Positions 17,709 through 25,684 of a stretch of DNA of 64,000 nucleotides are shown piece after piece. The stretch lies in assembly GCA_024399015.1 (NCBI GenBank), contig JAKSIC010000002.1:176529-240528 (forward strand). The letters run 5' to 3'. Positions within the stretch are counted from its first letter, which is position 1, and every line of letters begins with the position of its first letter. A program made the translations under genes and the position numbers. This DNA is from Fibrobacter sp. Its GTDB lineage: Bacteria; Fibrobacterota; Fibrobacteria; Fibrobacterales; Fibrobacteraceae. Under the pieces are notes generated by a model. It was given only the letters and a program-made list of their open reading frames with translations, was not told the DNA's origin and did not search any database.

Positions 17709-20700
17709 ATGAGCACTAAAGAATACCTTGCCGGCGCCAAGATGGCCGGTTCCGTCCAGAAGCTTATGACCCCGGGTCTCGCCGTGGAATTCATCCAGCC
17801 CTGGTATACCCCGCTTTCTACCACTCCGTCTACCACCGGTATCGCAGTGGGCGGCATTGGTTCCACCTTTACTGCAACTCCCGCAGGCACCACTCCGGTG
17901 ATGAACGTAATGCCGGGTGTTCAGGTTCGCACCGAAAAGCCGGAAGACCTTCGCTTCAACAATTTCTTCTTCCGCGAATCCGTCATTAGCGACAAGGCTC
18001 AGCTGGTCATTTACAACTTCGCAGCATTCACCACCTACCTGGGCAAGTTCACTCTCGTGGACGCCAAGGGTGCCGCCCTCTTCACCGAAACCGACCAGAA
18101 GAAGGCCGAAGCAAAGCTGAACAAGATTCTTTCTGACAAGGAATTCCTGAAGAACAACATGGCTGCATTCGAACGCTGGCACATCCAGTGGAGCGACCGC
18201 ACTGCAGCTCTCCTCGCTAAAATGTCTTTGACCAAGCCCGGCGCTAAGGTTGAAGATGTCAACCGCGCAGTAATGATCGATTTCTTCGACGGTGTTGTTG
18301 GTGAAAAGATTGCTCGTCAGGGCGCATTGACCGCAGCATGGGCAGACGATAAGACTTTCCTGGGCCAGGAAGGTTACGACGCTGCTAAGATGCAGTACAC
18401 CGCACTCTATCCTGTTAGCGAAACCAAGTACGAAGGCAAGGGCGTTCAGATTACCAAGACCCAGTCCAGCTACGTGACTCCGGGTGACGAACGTCTCTCC
18501 AGCCTGCCGGTGAACGCCACCGTATTTACCTTGGAAAACACCACCAAGGAAACCCGCGAAATGACCATCGTCCAGGTTCAGGACAGCCTCTGCGGCTACT
18601 ACGCCCGCAAGGACCGTCAGGGCGTGCAGGACTCCAGCTTCGTTCTGGTTCCCATGGCCAAGAATCCGAAGGCAGTCAGCTTCAGCATGGAAGCTGCCGA
18701 CGGTCGTGACGTTCGCGGTATTGAATTCTACAACGAAGAACAGCAGCCCGCTAGCGACTTCAACGGCTGCATGGGTATTTCTGTTGCATGGAACAAGAAG
18801 GACAACCTGAACGTTTCCGTGAAGCCCATGTTCTACCAGGACGACGCCGCAGCTACCGTCAAGGCAGCACTCCAGAGCGGTCGCGTCAATAACACTTTCG
18901 TGAAGAACGTTTACAGCGGCCGCGAAACCATCGCCGGCGCAATCGCCGTGACCGTCGTTCTCAAGCCGAAGCAGAAGGTTTCCTTCCAGTTCAACACTGT
19001 TCTGGACTTCCCGGAAATCAAGCTCGTGAAGCTCACCAGCCAGAAGAAGTACACCGCTTTCTATCCGGAAGCTTACGGCCGCGTTGGCGCCATCCTGGAC
19101 GAAGCTCTTGCAGCAGACAAGACCATGGACGCACGCCTCAAGGCATTCGAAGCCCTGGTGCCGAAGGCTAAGGTTGCAAAGATCTATAAGGCTGCAAACA
19201 AGCAGGTTGAATTCAAGAGCCTCGCTATCAATACCTTGAGCTTCCTCGCCGAAGCAACCGTTTGGGACAAGGAAGACCGCTTCCTGGTTCGTGAATGCGC
19301 AGACTATCCGTTCTTCAACTCCCTGGACGTTTACTTCTACGGCAGCTTCAGCCTGCTGGCTTTGATGCCCCGCCTCGATGGCGTTGTGATGAAGCGCTTT
19401 GGCGATGCTATTCTCGCTGTTAACGAAAACCGTCGTCGTCACCACGAATACGTGAACCTCCCCTTCGCTGATCTTCCGGATCCGAAGCTGGAAGGTCCTC
19501 GCGCAGTTCGCGGCGCCGTAATTCATGACCTCGGTAGCCCCTTCGATGCAGAACCGGATGCCTACGACTGGCACAACGTTAAGGAATGGAAGGATCTGGC
19601 TCCCAAGTACGTTTTGATGGTTCTCCGTCACTATCACAAGACCAAGGATATGCAGTGCCTCGCTGATTGCAAGGAAGCAGTCTATGCCGCCATGGAATAC
19701 TTGGAAAAGATGGTCAAGGTCGGTGAAAACTTCCCGCTGACCCACGGTACCGACGATACCTTCGACAACCTCAGCTCTCACGGCATTTCCGTTTACTGCG
19801 GCTCCCTCTGGATTGCAGGCCTCCGTGCAGCTGCAAAGATTGCAGAACTCCTGGGCGATAAAGAACAGGCTGCCAAGTGGAACGAAAAGTCCGTTGCTGC
19901 CAACAAGGAATTCGACGAAGCCCTCTGGGACGAAAATGAAGGTTACTACCACTTCTTCGTTACCCCCATGGAATTGAAGGACGTTAACGTTGAAAAGTAT
20001 GCCGCCCTCCGTGAAGCCGTGAAGGAATCTATCGAACTTCCGGAATGCCCGAAGGCTGGTGTCAAGGCAATCAACGCTTGGTTGAACGCTGGCGAAATTC
20101 CGTCTGACGTTGAACTTTCCAAGATGGAACTCCGTGGCCTCAAGAAGGCATGGCTCACCGCTCAGTGCAAGGAAGCATTCTCCGCTTCTTGGGACAAGAA
20201 GGTGACCAACGACTGCGACGATGTCTTCGTTGACACACTCCTCGCAGACACTTACCTCCGCATGCTGGACTTGAAGCCGATTTGCGATGCAGCAAAGGCT
20301 AAGAAGAACCTCCTGAAGGTCTTCAACACCAACTACAAGGCTAACAGCCCGCTGATCGGTGCCGCAAACCTGGTTCGCAAGGACGGTTCTCCCCTGGATG
20401 AATTCAACTTCCAGGCCCACGACGTTTGGATCGGTATTCAGTACAGCGTCATGACCGCTTGCATGATGCACGGCCTCGTGAAGGAAGCTGCCGACCTGGG
20501 CGATTCCATGACCCGTAACCTCTACGATGAAGCAAAGGTTCCGTTTGCTGCACCGGAAGGCTTTAACGGTTCTTGTCGCTTGCACCCGGCTGCACTTGTG
20601 GCCCAGTTCGGTTTGAGCGCTGCCGCAGCAGACAAGATGCACAAGGCATTGCTCGCCAAGGGCGCACTCCTTGCTGATTCCCGCATTAGCCCGAAGCTCC

Positions 20701-20861
20701 CGCGTAACGTGGCTGCCTTCACCAAGGCTTACGGCGCAATCGCTAAGGACGCTAAGGTCGACGCAGAAAAGCTGTTCACCCTCATGCACAGCACTGCGCT
20801 GAAGTACACCGCTGGTAAGTACTTCCGTCCTGGCATGGTGTTCGCTTTGTTGTATAAGTAA
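17709..20861 (+). CDS. GH116-like beta-glycosidase (GBA2-related)
   Basis: A 1050-residue protein without a signal peptide. The N-terminal half looks like a beta-sandwich domain opening with VGGIGSTFTATPAGTTPV, and the C-terminal half like an (alpha/alpha)6 barrel, the GH116 layout. The segment ECADYPFFNSLDVYFYGSF matches the nucleophile region of GBA2/TxGH116, placing the nucleophile at Glu529. TFDNLSSHGISVYCGSLW matches the acid/base region, with Asp686 as the likely proton donor. GH116 members are beta-glucosidases or beta-xylosidases; a cytosolic role on imported cello- or xylo-oligosaccharides is inferred. Very strong codon bias suggests high expression. Amylo-alpha-1,6-glucosidase is an alternative annotation I consider less likely. 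Confidence 0.75.
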   Translation: MSTKEYLAGAKMAGSVQKLMTPGLAVEFIQPWYTPLSTTPSTTGIAVGGIGSTFTATPAGTTPVMNVMPGVQVRTEKPEDLRFNNFFFRESVISDKAQLVIYNFAAFTTYLGKFTLVDAKGAALFTETDQKKAEAKLNKILSDKEFLKNNMAAFERWHIQWSDRTAALLAKMSLTKPGAKVEDVNRAVMIDFFDGVVGEKIARQGALTAAWADDKTFLGQEGYDAAKMQYTALYPVSETKYEGKGVQITKTQSSYVTPGDERLSSLPVNATVFTLENTTKETREMTIVQVQDSLCGYYARKDRQGVQDSSFVLVPMAKNPKAVSFSMEAADGRDVRGIEFYNEEQQPASDFNGCMGISVAWNKKDNLNVSVKPMFYQDDAAATVKAALQSGRVNNTFVKNVYSGRETIAGAIAVTVVLKPKQKVSFQFNTVLDFPEIKLVKLTSQKKYTAFYPEAYGRVGAILDEALAADKTMDARLKAFEALVPKAKVAKIYKAANKQVEFKSLAINTLSFLAEATVWDKEDRFLVRECADYPFFNSLDVYFYGSFSLLALMPRLDGVVMKRFGDAILAVNENRRRHHEYVNLPFADLPDPKLEGPRAVRGAVIHDLGSPFDAEPDAYDWHNVKEWKDLAPKYVLMVLRHYHKTKDMQCLADCKEAVYAAMEYLEKMVKVGENFPLTHGTDDTFDNLSSHGISVYCGSLWIAGLRAAAKIAELLGDKEQAAKWNEKSVAANKEFDEALWDENEGYYHFFVTPMELKDVNVEKYAALREAVKESIELPECPKAGVKAINAWLNAGEIPSDVELSKMELRGLKKAWLTAQCKEAFSASWDKKVTNDCDDVFVDTLLADTYLRMLDLKPICDAAKAKKNLLKVFNTNYKANSPLIGAANLVRKDGSPLDEFNFQAHDVWIGIQYSVMTACMMHGLVKEAADLGDSMTRNLYDEAKVPFAAPEGFNGSCRLHPAALVAQFGLSAAAADKMHKALLAKGALLADSRISPKLPRNVAAFTKAYGAIAKDAKVDAEKLFTLMHSTALKYTAGKYFRPGMVFALLYK

Positions 20862-20868
20862 GAAGAAA

Positions 20869-21052
20869 CCACCCGTTTTTACGGATGTTCGCTCTGCTCT
20901 ATAAATAAAGCAAGCTCATTAAGGCTACGGGCGTAAGCTCACACGCAAAACGGTCCTCACTCCCCTTCGGGTCGCTCCGGATTGTTTTGCTTAGTGACTT
21001 ACATCCCCTTCGCCTTATTAGGAAATTCCTTTTACTTATACCACCCGTTTTT
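20869..21052. repeat. CCACCCGTTTTT direct repeats enclosing a palindromic element
   Basis: CCACCCGTTTTT occurs at 20869-20880 and again at 21041-21052. Between the copies lie a relic of the GH116 gene end (20882-20908) and a long imperfect inverted repeat: TAAGGC (20920-20925) pairs with GCCTTA (21012-21017), and GCAAAAC (20944-20950) pairs with GTTTTGC (20984-20990). It resembles a small non-autonomous insertion or a structured repeat unit. The 313-base gap up to the next gene otherwise holds a terminator and a -10-like box. Confidence 0.5.
20882..20908 (+). pseudogene. relic of a second GH116 3' end
   Basis: Read in frame, this encodes R-M-F-A-L-L-Y-K-stop, nearly the same as the end of the GH116 protein just upstream (G-M-V-F-A-L-L-Y-K-stop), but with different synonymous codons (ctg-ctc-tat-aaa against ttg-ttg-tat-aag). 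This looks like the tail of a lost paralogue and not a recent copy. Confidence 0.45.
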
Positions 21053-21062
21053 GCGATAAATT

Positions 21063-21097
21063 AAGAAGCATCTGGAAACAGGTGCTTCTTCTTTTTT
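21063..21097 (+). terminator. terminator downstream of GH116 gene
   Basis: AAGAAGCATCTG - gaaa - CAGGTGCTTCTT, a 12-pair stem with one G-T pair, followed by a C and then six T. Confidence 0.85.
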
Positions 21098-21135
21098 GTA
21101 CGGCTTTTGTTTTATATGCTAAAAATTGGGTTTAC

Positions 21136-21141
21136 TATATT
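21136..21141 (+). promoter_or_regulatory. -10-like TATATT box of FISUMP lipoprotein gene
   Basis: The sequence tttacTATATTttg lies 33 bases before the ATG at 21175. It matches the boxes seen before hslO, purC and the tRNA gene. Confidence 0.35.
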
Positions 21142-21174
21142 TTGTTCAAACTATTTCAGTATTCGGAATTTTCC

Positions 21175-22725
21175 ATGAACAAGTATCTAAAGATTTTTTC
21201 AGCAGCCGTTTGTTCCTCACTGGTACTTTCCTTTATGGCCTGCGGAGATGAAGAACCTAGCTTCGGCAAAGAAGTTCCCGTGGCCGAATCGGTAGAAGAT
21301 CTTTCCGACTGTAACAAGAAAAACGAAGACAACATTGTTTATGTGGAAGAGGCTGGCACCGCCTATATTTGTCGCGATGGTGAATGGCACGACGTAGACG
21401 AAGATGAAAAAGTTTCATCTAGTTCCGAATACTTCTTCGACTTCGACAAATCCAGTTCCTCCTCAAAAACAGAATCTAGCTCCTCCAAAGAGATTTCTAG
21501 CAGCAGTGTCATAGAGTCCAGCTCCGACGTTGCAGAATCCAGTTCCAGTGAAGCTCCTGGCACTTCCTCCAGCGAAAATATTGAAAGTTCTTCAAGTGAT
21601 ATCGAATCTAGCTCTAGCGAGGAAGCTGGTCCCGTAAAACTATCCTTCGAAGACTTAGAAGGGCTCATCATCCCTTCTAACGGAGTTTTTAAAGTCACAG
21701 AAAAAACGTGTCGAATTCTTGCTGCAAACGAAAGTTTAGCTGCAGTTTTCCGCAAGCTCTATGGCACCACTGTTGATGCAAGCTTACAAAGCGCAATGGA
21801 TGTTTTGATTCAAAAAAATACCGAAATACAGAATGGCGCTGAAGACGACGGCTTTATCACTATAAATCACGCTAGCGAAAATGCAAAGAAAATCGTAGCA
21901 GCCTACGAATCCGAAGGATTCAACGTGGTTCTAACGTTCGGCAACGATTCAAGCTACACCACAGACGAAAGCAAGATGGATTGCTCCCAGATTCAAGTCT
22001 TTTGCCACGGCGTTGCATACGACACTTTGCTGTACTTCTGCTCCAGTCCCAACATTATCGAACGATGCAATGGAAGTACATACAATCCAAATATTCAATT
22101 CTGCGCAAACAATATTCTTTACGAAAAATGCGGTATTTCCAGTTACAATCCCGCAACAGAATTTTGCGACACCAGAGACAACAAAATCTACAAGTATGTG
22201 AAAATCGGCGAACAAACTTGGATGGCAGAAAACTTAAACTACGATTACAACCTCGGGACCTCCTGGGAAACAAACCCTGCCGAGAACGGAAAACTTTATA
22301 GTTTTAGCTCCATTGTCAATAACACCACAAAAACGCCAGAACAATACAAAAGCGACCCTTCCGATTACCAAGGCATCTGCCCCAATGGATGGCATCTTCC
22401 AACCAAAGCAGACTGGAACTTGCTACAAACAAGTCTCATAAACAAGTATGGTAACGATAAATATCGTGAAGCCATTGTAAATGACGAAAGTCTTGGATTC
22501 CTCGCAAAGCCGACATCCCGCGTTTACGAAGGAGAATTCAGCACTAGCTATCACGATCAAACAAAAGCAGTATACCACGTGCACGGTCTATCTAGCGACG
22601 CTGTCAACCACAGTGCTATATATATTTCATACAGCAGTTCAAATAGCGACTTTGATTTTACAAGTTTGGCTTTAAGTGAAAAAGGCGGTATGGCAGTCCG
22701 CTGCATCGAGAACTCCGGCCTTTAA
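21175..22725 (+). CDS. FISUMP-domain lipoprotein with Ser-rich linker
   Basis: A 516-residue exported lipoprotein counted from the ATG at 21175 (MNKYLKIFSAAVCSS...); upstream in-frame codons would spoil the signal peptide. The lipobox is SFMACGDE. Residues about 80-160 are a Ser/Glu linker. A Cys-rich middle (YFCSSPNIIERC, QFCANN) is followed by the FISUMP domain (TIGR02145-type): YKYVKIGEQTWMAENLNY, then GICPNGWHLPTKADWNLL and a final GGMAVRCIENSG. The family is abundant in Fibrobacter, and its role at the cell surface is not known. The gene stands alone, with its own terminator-bounded unit. Confidence 0.85.
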   Translation: MNKYLKIFSAAVCSSLVLSFMACGDEEPSFGKEVPVAESVEDLSDCNKKNEDNIVYVEEAGTAYICRDGEWHDVDEDEKVSSSSEYFFDFDKSSSSSKTESSSSKEISSSSVIESSSDVAESSSSEAPGTSSSENIESSSSDIESSSSEEAGPVKLSFEDLEGLIIPSNGVFKVTEKTCRILAANESLAAVFRKLYGTTVDASLQSAMDVLIQKNTEIQNGAEDDGFITINHASENAKKIVAAYESEGFNVVLTFGNDSSYTTDESKMDCSQIQVFCHGVAYDTLLYFCSSPNIIERCNGSTYNPNIQFCANNILYEKCGISSYNPATEFCDTRDNKIYKYVKIGEQTWMAENLNYDYNLGTSWETNPAENGKLYSFSSIVNNTTKTPEQYKSDPSDYQGICPNGWHLPTKADWNLLQTSLINKYGNDKYREAIVNDESLGFLAKPTSRVYEGEFSTSYHDQTKAVYHVHGLSSDAVNHSAIYISYSSSNSDFDFTSLALSEKGGMAVRCIENSGL

Positions 22726-22778
22726 CCTCATTTTCCCTCTAAACAAAACCCTCTGAACTTTCTATATTGCAGGTCACT

Positions 22779-23663
22779 ATGAGCTTAAAATTTGAAACCC
22801 CGATTACTGAAGTCCCGCTGTTCCACCAGGGTAAGGTACGCGACATGTACGACCTGGGCGACAGCTTCCTGATGGTTGCTAGCGACCGTCTTTCCGCCTT
22901 TGACGTGGTTCTCCCCACCCCGATTCCGGGTAAGGGCAAGATCCTGAACCAGCTTTCTCTGTTCTGGTTCAAGCAGCTTGGCATGAAGAACCACCTGATC
23001 ACCGCCGACGTGAACGAATATCCGGAAGTGCTCAAGAAGCACGCCGACTATCTCCGCGGCCGCTCCATGATCGTGAAGAAGGCTCACCGTCATTCCGTGG
23101 AATGCATCGTCCGCGGTTACATCGTGGGTTCCGGCTGGAAGGATTACCAGAAGACCGGTAAGATCTGTGGTCATGTCCTCCCCGAAAATCTTCAGCTCTG
23201 CCAGAAGCTCGAACAGCCGCTCTACACTCCCAGCACCAAGCCGGACGTAGGCCACGACGAAAACATCAGCTTCGAACAGACTTTTGACATCGTTGGCGAA
23301 AAGGTTGCAACCGACCTCAAGAACATGTCTCTGGACATCTACACCAAGGCTCGCGACTACGCCGCTTCCAAGGGTATCATCCTGGCTGACACCAAGTTCG
23401 AATTCGGTGAAATTGATGGCGAAACCATCCTCATCGACGAAGTCCTGACTCCGGACTCCAGCCGCTACTGGCCCGCAGACAAGTACGAAGTAGGCAAGAA
23501 CCAGGAAAGCTTCGACAAGCAGTACATCCGTGACTGGCTGGAAACTCTGGACTGGGGCAAGTGCTACCCGGGTCCCGAAATCCCGGCAGACGTCGTGAAG
23601 AACACTCTCGACAAGTACATCGAAATCTTCGTCCGTCTCACAGGCAAGCAGCCGGAAATTTAA
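22779..23663 (+). CDS. purC: phosphoribosylaminoimidazole-succinocarboxamide synthase
   Basis: A 294-residue SAICAR synthetase that joins CAIR and aspartate in purine synthesis, using ATP. Landmarks are GKVRDMYDLGDSFLMVASDRLSAFDVVLPTPIPGKG, VECIVRGYIVGSGWKDY and DEVLTPDSSRYWP. The length fits the longer PurC type seen in Bacteroidetes-like bacteria and yeast. The ATG at 22779 is taken as start; a TTG at 22767 overlaps the promoter box. TATATT at 22763-22768 is only 10 bases before the ATG and no strong ribosome site is present. Confidence 0.93.
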   Translation: MSLKFETPITEVPLFHQGKVRDMYDLGDSFLMVASDRLSAFDVVLPTPIPGKGKILNQLSLFWFKQLGMKNHLITADVNEYPEVLKKHADYLRGRSMIVKKAHRHSVECIVRGYIVGSGWKDYQKTGKICGHVLPENLQLCQKLEQPLYTPSTKPDVGHDENISFEQTFDIVGEKVATDLKNMSLDIYTKARDYAASKGIILADTKFEFGEIDGETILIDEVLTPDSSRYWPADKYEVGKNQESFDKQYIRDWLETLDWGKCYPGPEIPADVVKNTLDKYIEIFVRLTGKQPEI

Positions 23664-23687
23664 TAGAGGATTTCCTCTAGCAAAAGA

Positions 23688-23716
23688 AGCTCCGTTTCAC
23701 ACGGAGCTTTTCTTGT
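23688..23716 (+). terminator. terminator of purC
   Basis: AAGCTCCGT - ttcac - ACGGAGCTT stem followed by a T-rich tract (TTCTTGTTT). Confidence 0.8.
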
Positions 23717-23740
23717 TTACAAAATCGCTCATAATAAACC

Positions 23741-23789
23741 AGGCTCGCGCAAGCGTTCATGCGAAATTAAGGCTCGCGCAAGCGTTCAT
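23741..23789. repeat. two direct copies of a 20-bp repeat
   Basis: AGGCTCGCGCAAGCGTTCAT occurs at 23741-23760 and 23770-23789, nine bases apart. The second copy covers the stop codon of the leftward gene that follows. CGCGCAAGCG is itself partly palindromic. Confidence 0.75.
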
Positions 23790-24601
23790 AACAAGTGCGT
23801 TTTTGCAAGTCTCTCCACGTCGTGAAGTAGCAAGGGCATTTTCTTGTTTTCCATGGTGAACATCAAGTTGTCCCCCATGATGAAACCATTCTTGCTATAA
23901 GTCCGCATTTTCAAAACAAAGCCACCCACGTAGTCCAACTCGTCCATAAGGCCAAAGTGTTCCCACACAATTTCTTTACGCGTTCGTACATTTAAGCAAA
24001 GAAAATCTGGATGAACGCACACCCCGTTCTTCATTTGCAGGGGAAACTCATATCGGAAAGGAATTTTGAGTCGACCCAATGTTTCAGCAATGATCACCTC
24101 AGATTTTGACCTCACTCGGACTCCGTTTCCAAGCACAAATTCCGAGGAATCATCTGCAAACGGCATTTTTTCATAAGGAACAGAAAGCCACTGGTTAACG
24201 AACATTTCCTCGGGCAAGAGTATTGGCGTAACAAGGCGCCGACGCTCCGGGTGAAGAGATTCGTAGAGCAAGTCAACCTTTTCGGGGGCATACCTTTTTC
24301 CCAACGACTGCAGCAGCGCAATCATTTCATGTACATTGGCAAGGAGGAGTTTTTCATACTCTTTCTGCGCAAGATCCTTCGCTAGTTGAAGGTTATCGCG
24401 TTCAATGTATACACCACGTGGTTGTTCCGAAGACGCAACATGAAAATACTGCACACAGCCATTACTCTTGCCGAGGCGCAAACGTCCCTGCGGAAAATGC
24501 TTTTGATTTTGTTTGAGGATTGCCTCGAGACTTTGCAATTCTTCAAGGCGACTTTTCAGCCGTTCTGGAAACTGGTCTACCGATAATTGAAATTTTCCCA
24601 T
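23786..24601 (-). CDS. uncharacterised protein with PD-(D/E)XK nuclease-like C-terminus
   Basis: A 271-residue protein. Residues 1-130 are helical and charged. The second half shows a restriction-endonuclease-like pattern: VRSKSEVIIAETL (helix with Glu), then IPFRYEFPLQ, then CVHPDFLCL with the acidic Asp, and KEIVWEHFG with the E-x-H/K position. This order is common in PD-(D/E)XK proteins of unknown role near mobile or defence regions. An AAGGA site precedes the ATG. No partner methylase or transposase is next to it. I do not assign a target; nuclease activity is inference. Confidence 0.6.
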   Translation of the reverse strand: MGKFQLSVDQFPERLKSRLEELQSLEAILKQNQKHFPQGRLRLGKSNGCVQYFHVASSEQPRGVYIERDNLQLAKDLAQKEYEKLLLANVHEMIALLQSLGKRYAPEKVDLLYESLHPERRRLVTPILLPEEMFVNQWLSVPYEKMPFADDSSEFVLGNGVRVRSKSEVIIAETLGRLKIPFRYEFPLQMKNGVCVHPDFLCLNVRTRKEIVWEHFGLMDELDYVGGFVLKMRTYSKNGFIMGDNLMFTMENKKMPLLLHDVERLAKTHLL

Positions 24602-24710
24602 GCGATTTCCTTGAAAATCCGTTGATATATGAATACTGGATATAAAGAAACCACCAATGATTTATCGGTGCAATGAAAATATACAAAACTAGGTTCCAGG
24701 AAGGCAAGGT

Positions 24711-24749
24711 TTACTAGCTAATTCTAGATTTTTGCATTTCAGCTAGTAG
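24711..24749. repeat. TTACTAGCT...AGCTAGTAG hairpin unit 1
   Basis: Inverted repeat arms TTACTAGCT and AGCTAGTAG separated by a T-rich loop of about 20 bases. First of three units with the same arms. Confidence 0.8.
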
Positions 24750-24794
24750 CTGTGTTAATTTATACGCAATATAATCAATACATTTTAGTCGATT

Positions 24795-24834
24795 TTACTA
24801 GCTGACAATCATTTTTTTTCTTTTCAGCTAGTAA
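24795..24834. repeat. TTACTAGCTGA...TCAGCTAGTAA hairpin unit 2
   Basis: Perfect 11-base arms, TTACTAGCTGA and TCAGCTAGTAA, with an 18-base loop made mostly of T. The arm change (G for A) is matched on the other arm (C for T), which preserves pairing. Confidence 0.85.
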
Positions 24835-24837
24835 AAG

Positions 24838-24868
24838 AAAAAGTCCCCGCGTTGGCGAGGGCCCCAAA
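24838..24868 (-). terminator. possible terminator of the 29.3-25.0 kb minus-strand operon
   Basis: Read on the minus strand, the GC-rich sequence ggccctcgccaacgcgggg can fold with one mismatch and is followed by act and TTTTTC. It lies about 125 bases past the last gene of the operon. Confidence 0.35.
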
Positions 24869-24889
24869 ACAGTTAATTTGTACAAAAAA

Positions 24890-24929
24890 TTACTAGCTAA
24901 ACATCGTTTTTTTCTAATCCAGCTAGTAA
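24890..24929. repeat. TTACTAGCT...AGCTAGTAA hairpin unit 3
   Basis: Perfect 9-base arms, TTACTAGCT and AGCTAGTAA, with a T-rich loop. Unit starts are 84 and 95 bases apart. Confidence 0.8.
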
Positions 24930-24990
24930 TTTTCCCAAATCCGTCCAAAAGCATCAAGCAAAATAGCCTTTTGAACCACAACTAGTACAA

Positions 24991-25680
24991 CTACTTCTTC
25001 TTGCTGAGGCGGAAGATGCCCTGCTTGTTGAATTCCGGAGAATCCTTCGGGAAGGGATTTTTTGCTTCCTGACGGAGCACGAAGGTCTCACCCTCGCCCA
25101 CTTCCACTTCGGAACCGGACTTTGCAGGCACGCCATCGCCGAAGATAACATCAGCGGCAAGAAGCAATGCTTCCTGGGCATTTTCTTCTGCAGCGGAAAT
25201 GCAGAGATCCGGCAAGGCAAAGCAAGCCATGCCCAAAGTATAAATCACATCTCCGTTTTCCACAAAGTTAATCCACGGATCCATGGGGTATTCGCCATCG
25301 CCGAGTTCTTCGCGGAAGCCAGGAACGCTCCAAGCAGCGCCAGACTGCTGCATATAAACACCGGAAGCGCCGGCGTTCAGCAACTTGAGAATGGCCATGT
25401 TCACCTGAGTCACGTCTTCGATGCTCTTGACTTCGCCCAAAAGGAAAAGCAGGGACTCGTGAGCATCAATGGAAGCCAAATCCTCAGCAGGAACATCCTG
25501 ATGCTCCTTGAAGATATCCACCAGACCGTCCACGTGATCCTTACGAACCACATTGAACATCACGCCACAACCAGGAATCACAACGGACTTGGCATCGACG
25601 GCAATAGTTACGGTTTCAGTGACTGCGATAGGATCAGCAGCACCAACGTTCATAGGAAAAGCAAGAATAAATTGAGGCAT
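24991..25680 (-). CDS. uncharacterised protein, DUF4261-like
   Basis: A 229-residue soluble protein with no signal peptide. I do not recognise it with certainty. The C-terminal part (VIYTLGMACFALPDLCIS followed by an acidic helix) resembles the DUF4261 pattern of small bacterial proteins of unknown function. The start MPQFILAFPMNVGAADPIAV suggests a beta strand, not a leader. It lies 4 bases after the glycosyltransferase gene upstream and ends with basic KKK. The operon position links it to glycan synthesis only by association. Confidence 0.6.
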   Translation of the reverse strand: MPQFILAFPMNVGAADPIAVTETVTIAVDAKSVVIPGCGVMFNVVRKDHVDGLVDIFKEHQDVPAEDLASIDAHESLLFLLGEVKSIEDVTQVNMAILKLLNAGASGVYMQQSGAAWSVPGFREELGDGEYPMDPWINFVENGDVIYTLGMACFALPDLCISAAEENAQEALLLAADVIFGDGVPAKSGSEVEVGEGETFVLRQEAKNPFPKDSPEFNKQGIFRLSKKK

Positions 25681-25684
25681 ATTT

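Larger units (their letters stand above)
24602..24990. other. 389-bp gene-free region with three hairpin repeats
   Basis: No credible coding sequence. It holds the upstream region of the PD-(D/E)XK-like gene, three 39-40-bp inverted-repeat units listed separately, and one GC-rich hairpin that may end the minus-strand operon. A further ACTAGTA string is at 24981-24987. Confidence 0.6.

Noticed and set aside
17703..20789. A 1028-codon stop-free frame on the minus strand, antisense to the GH116 gene
   Set aside because: It is a shadow of a strongly biased gene. No signal, motif or ribosome site supports it.
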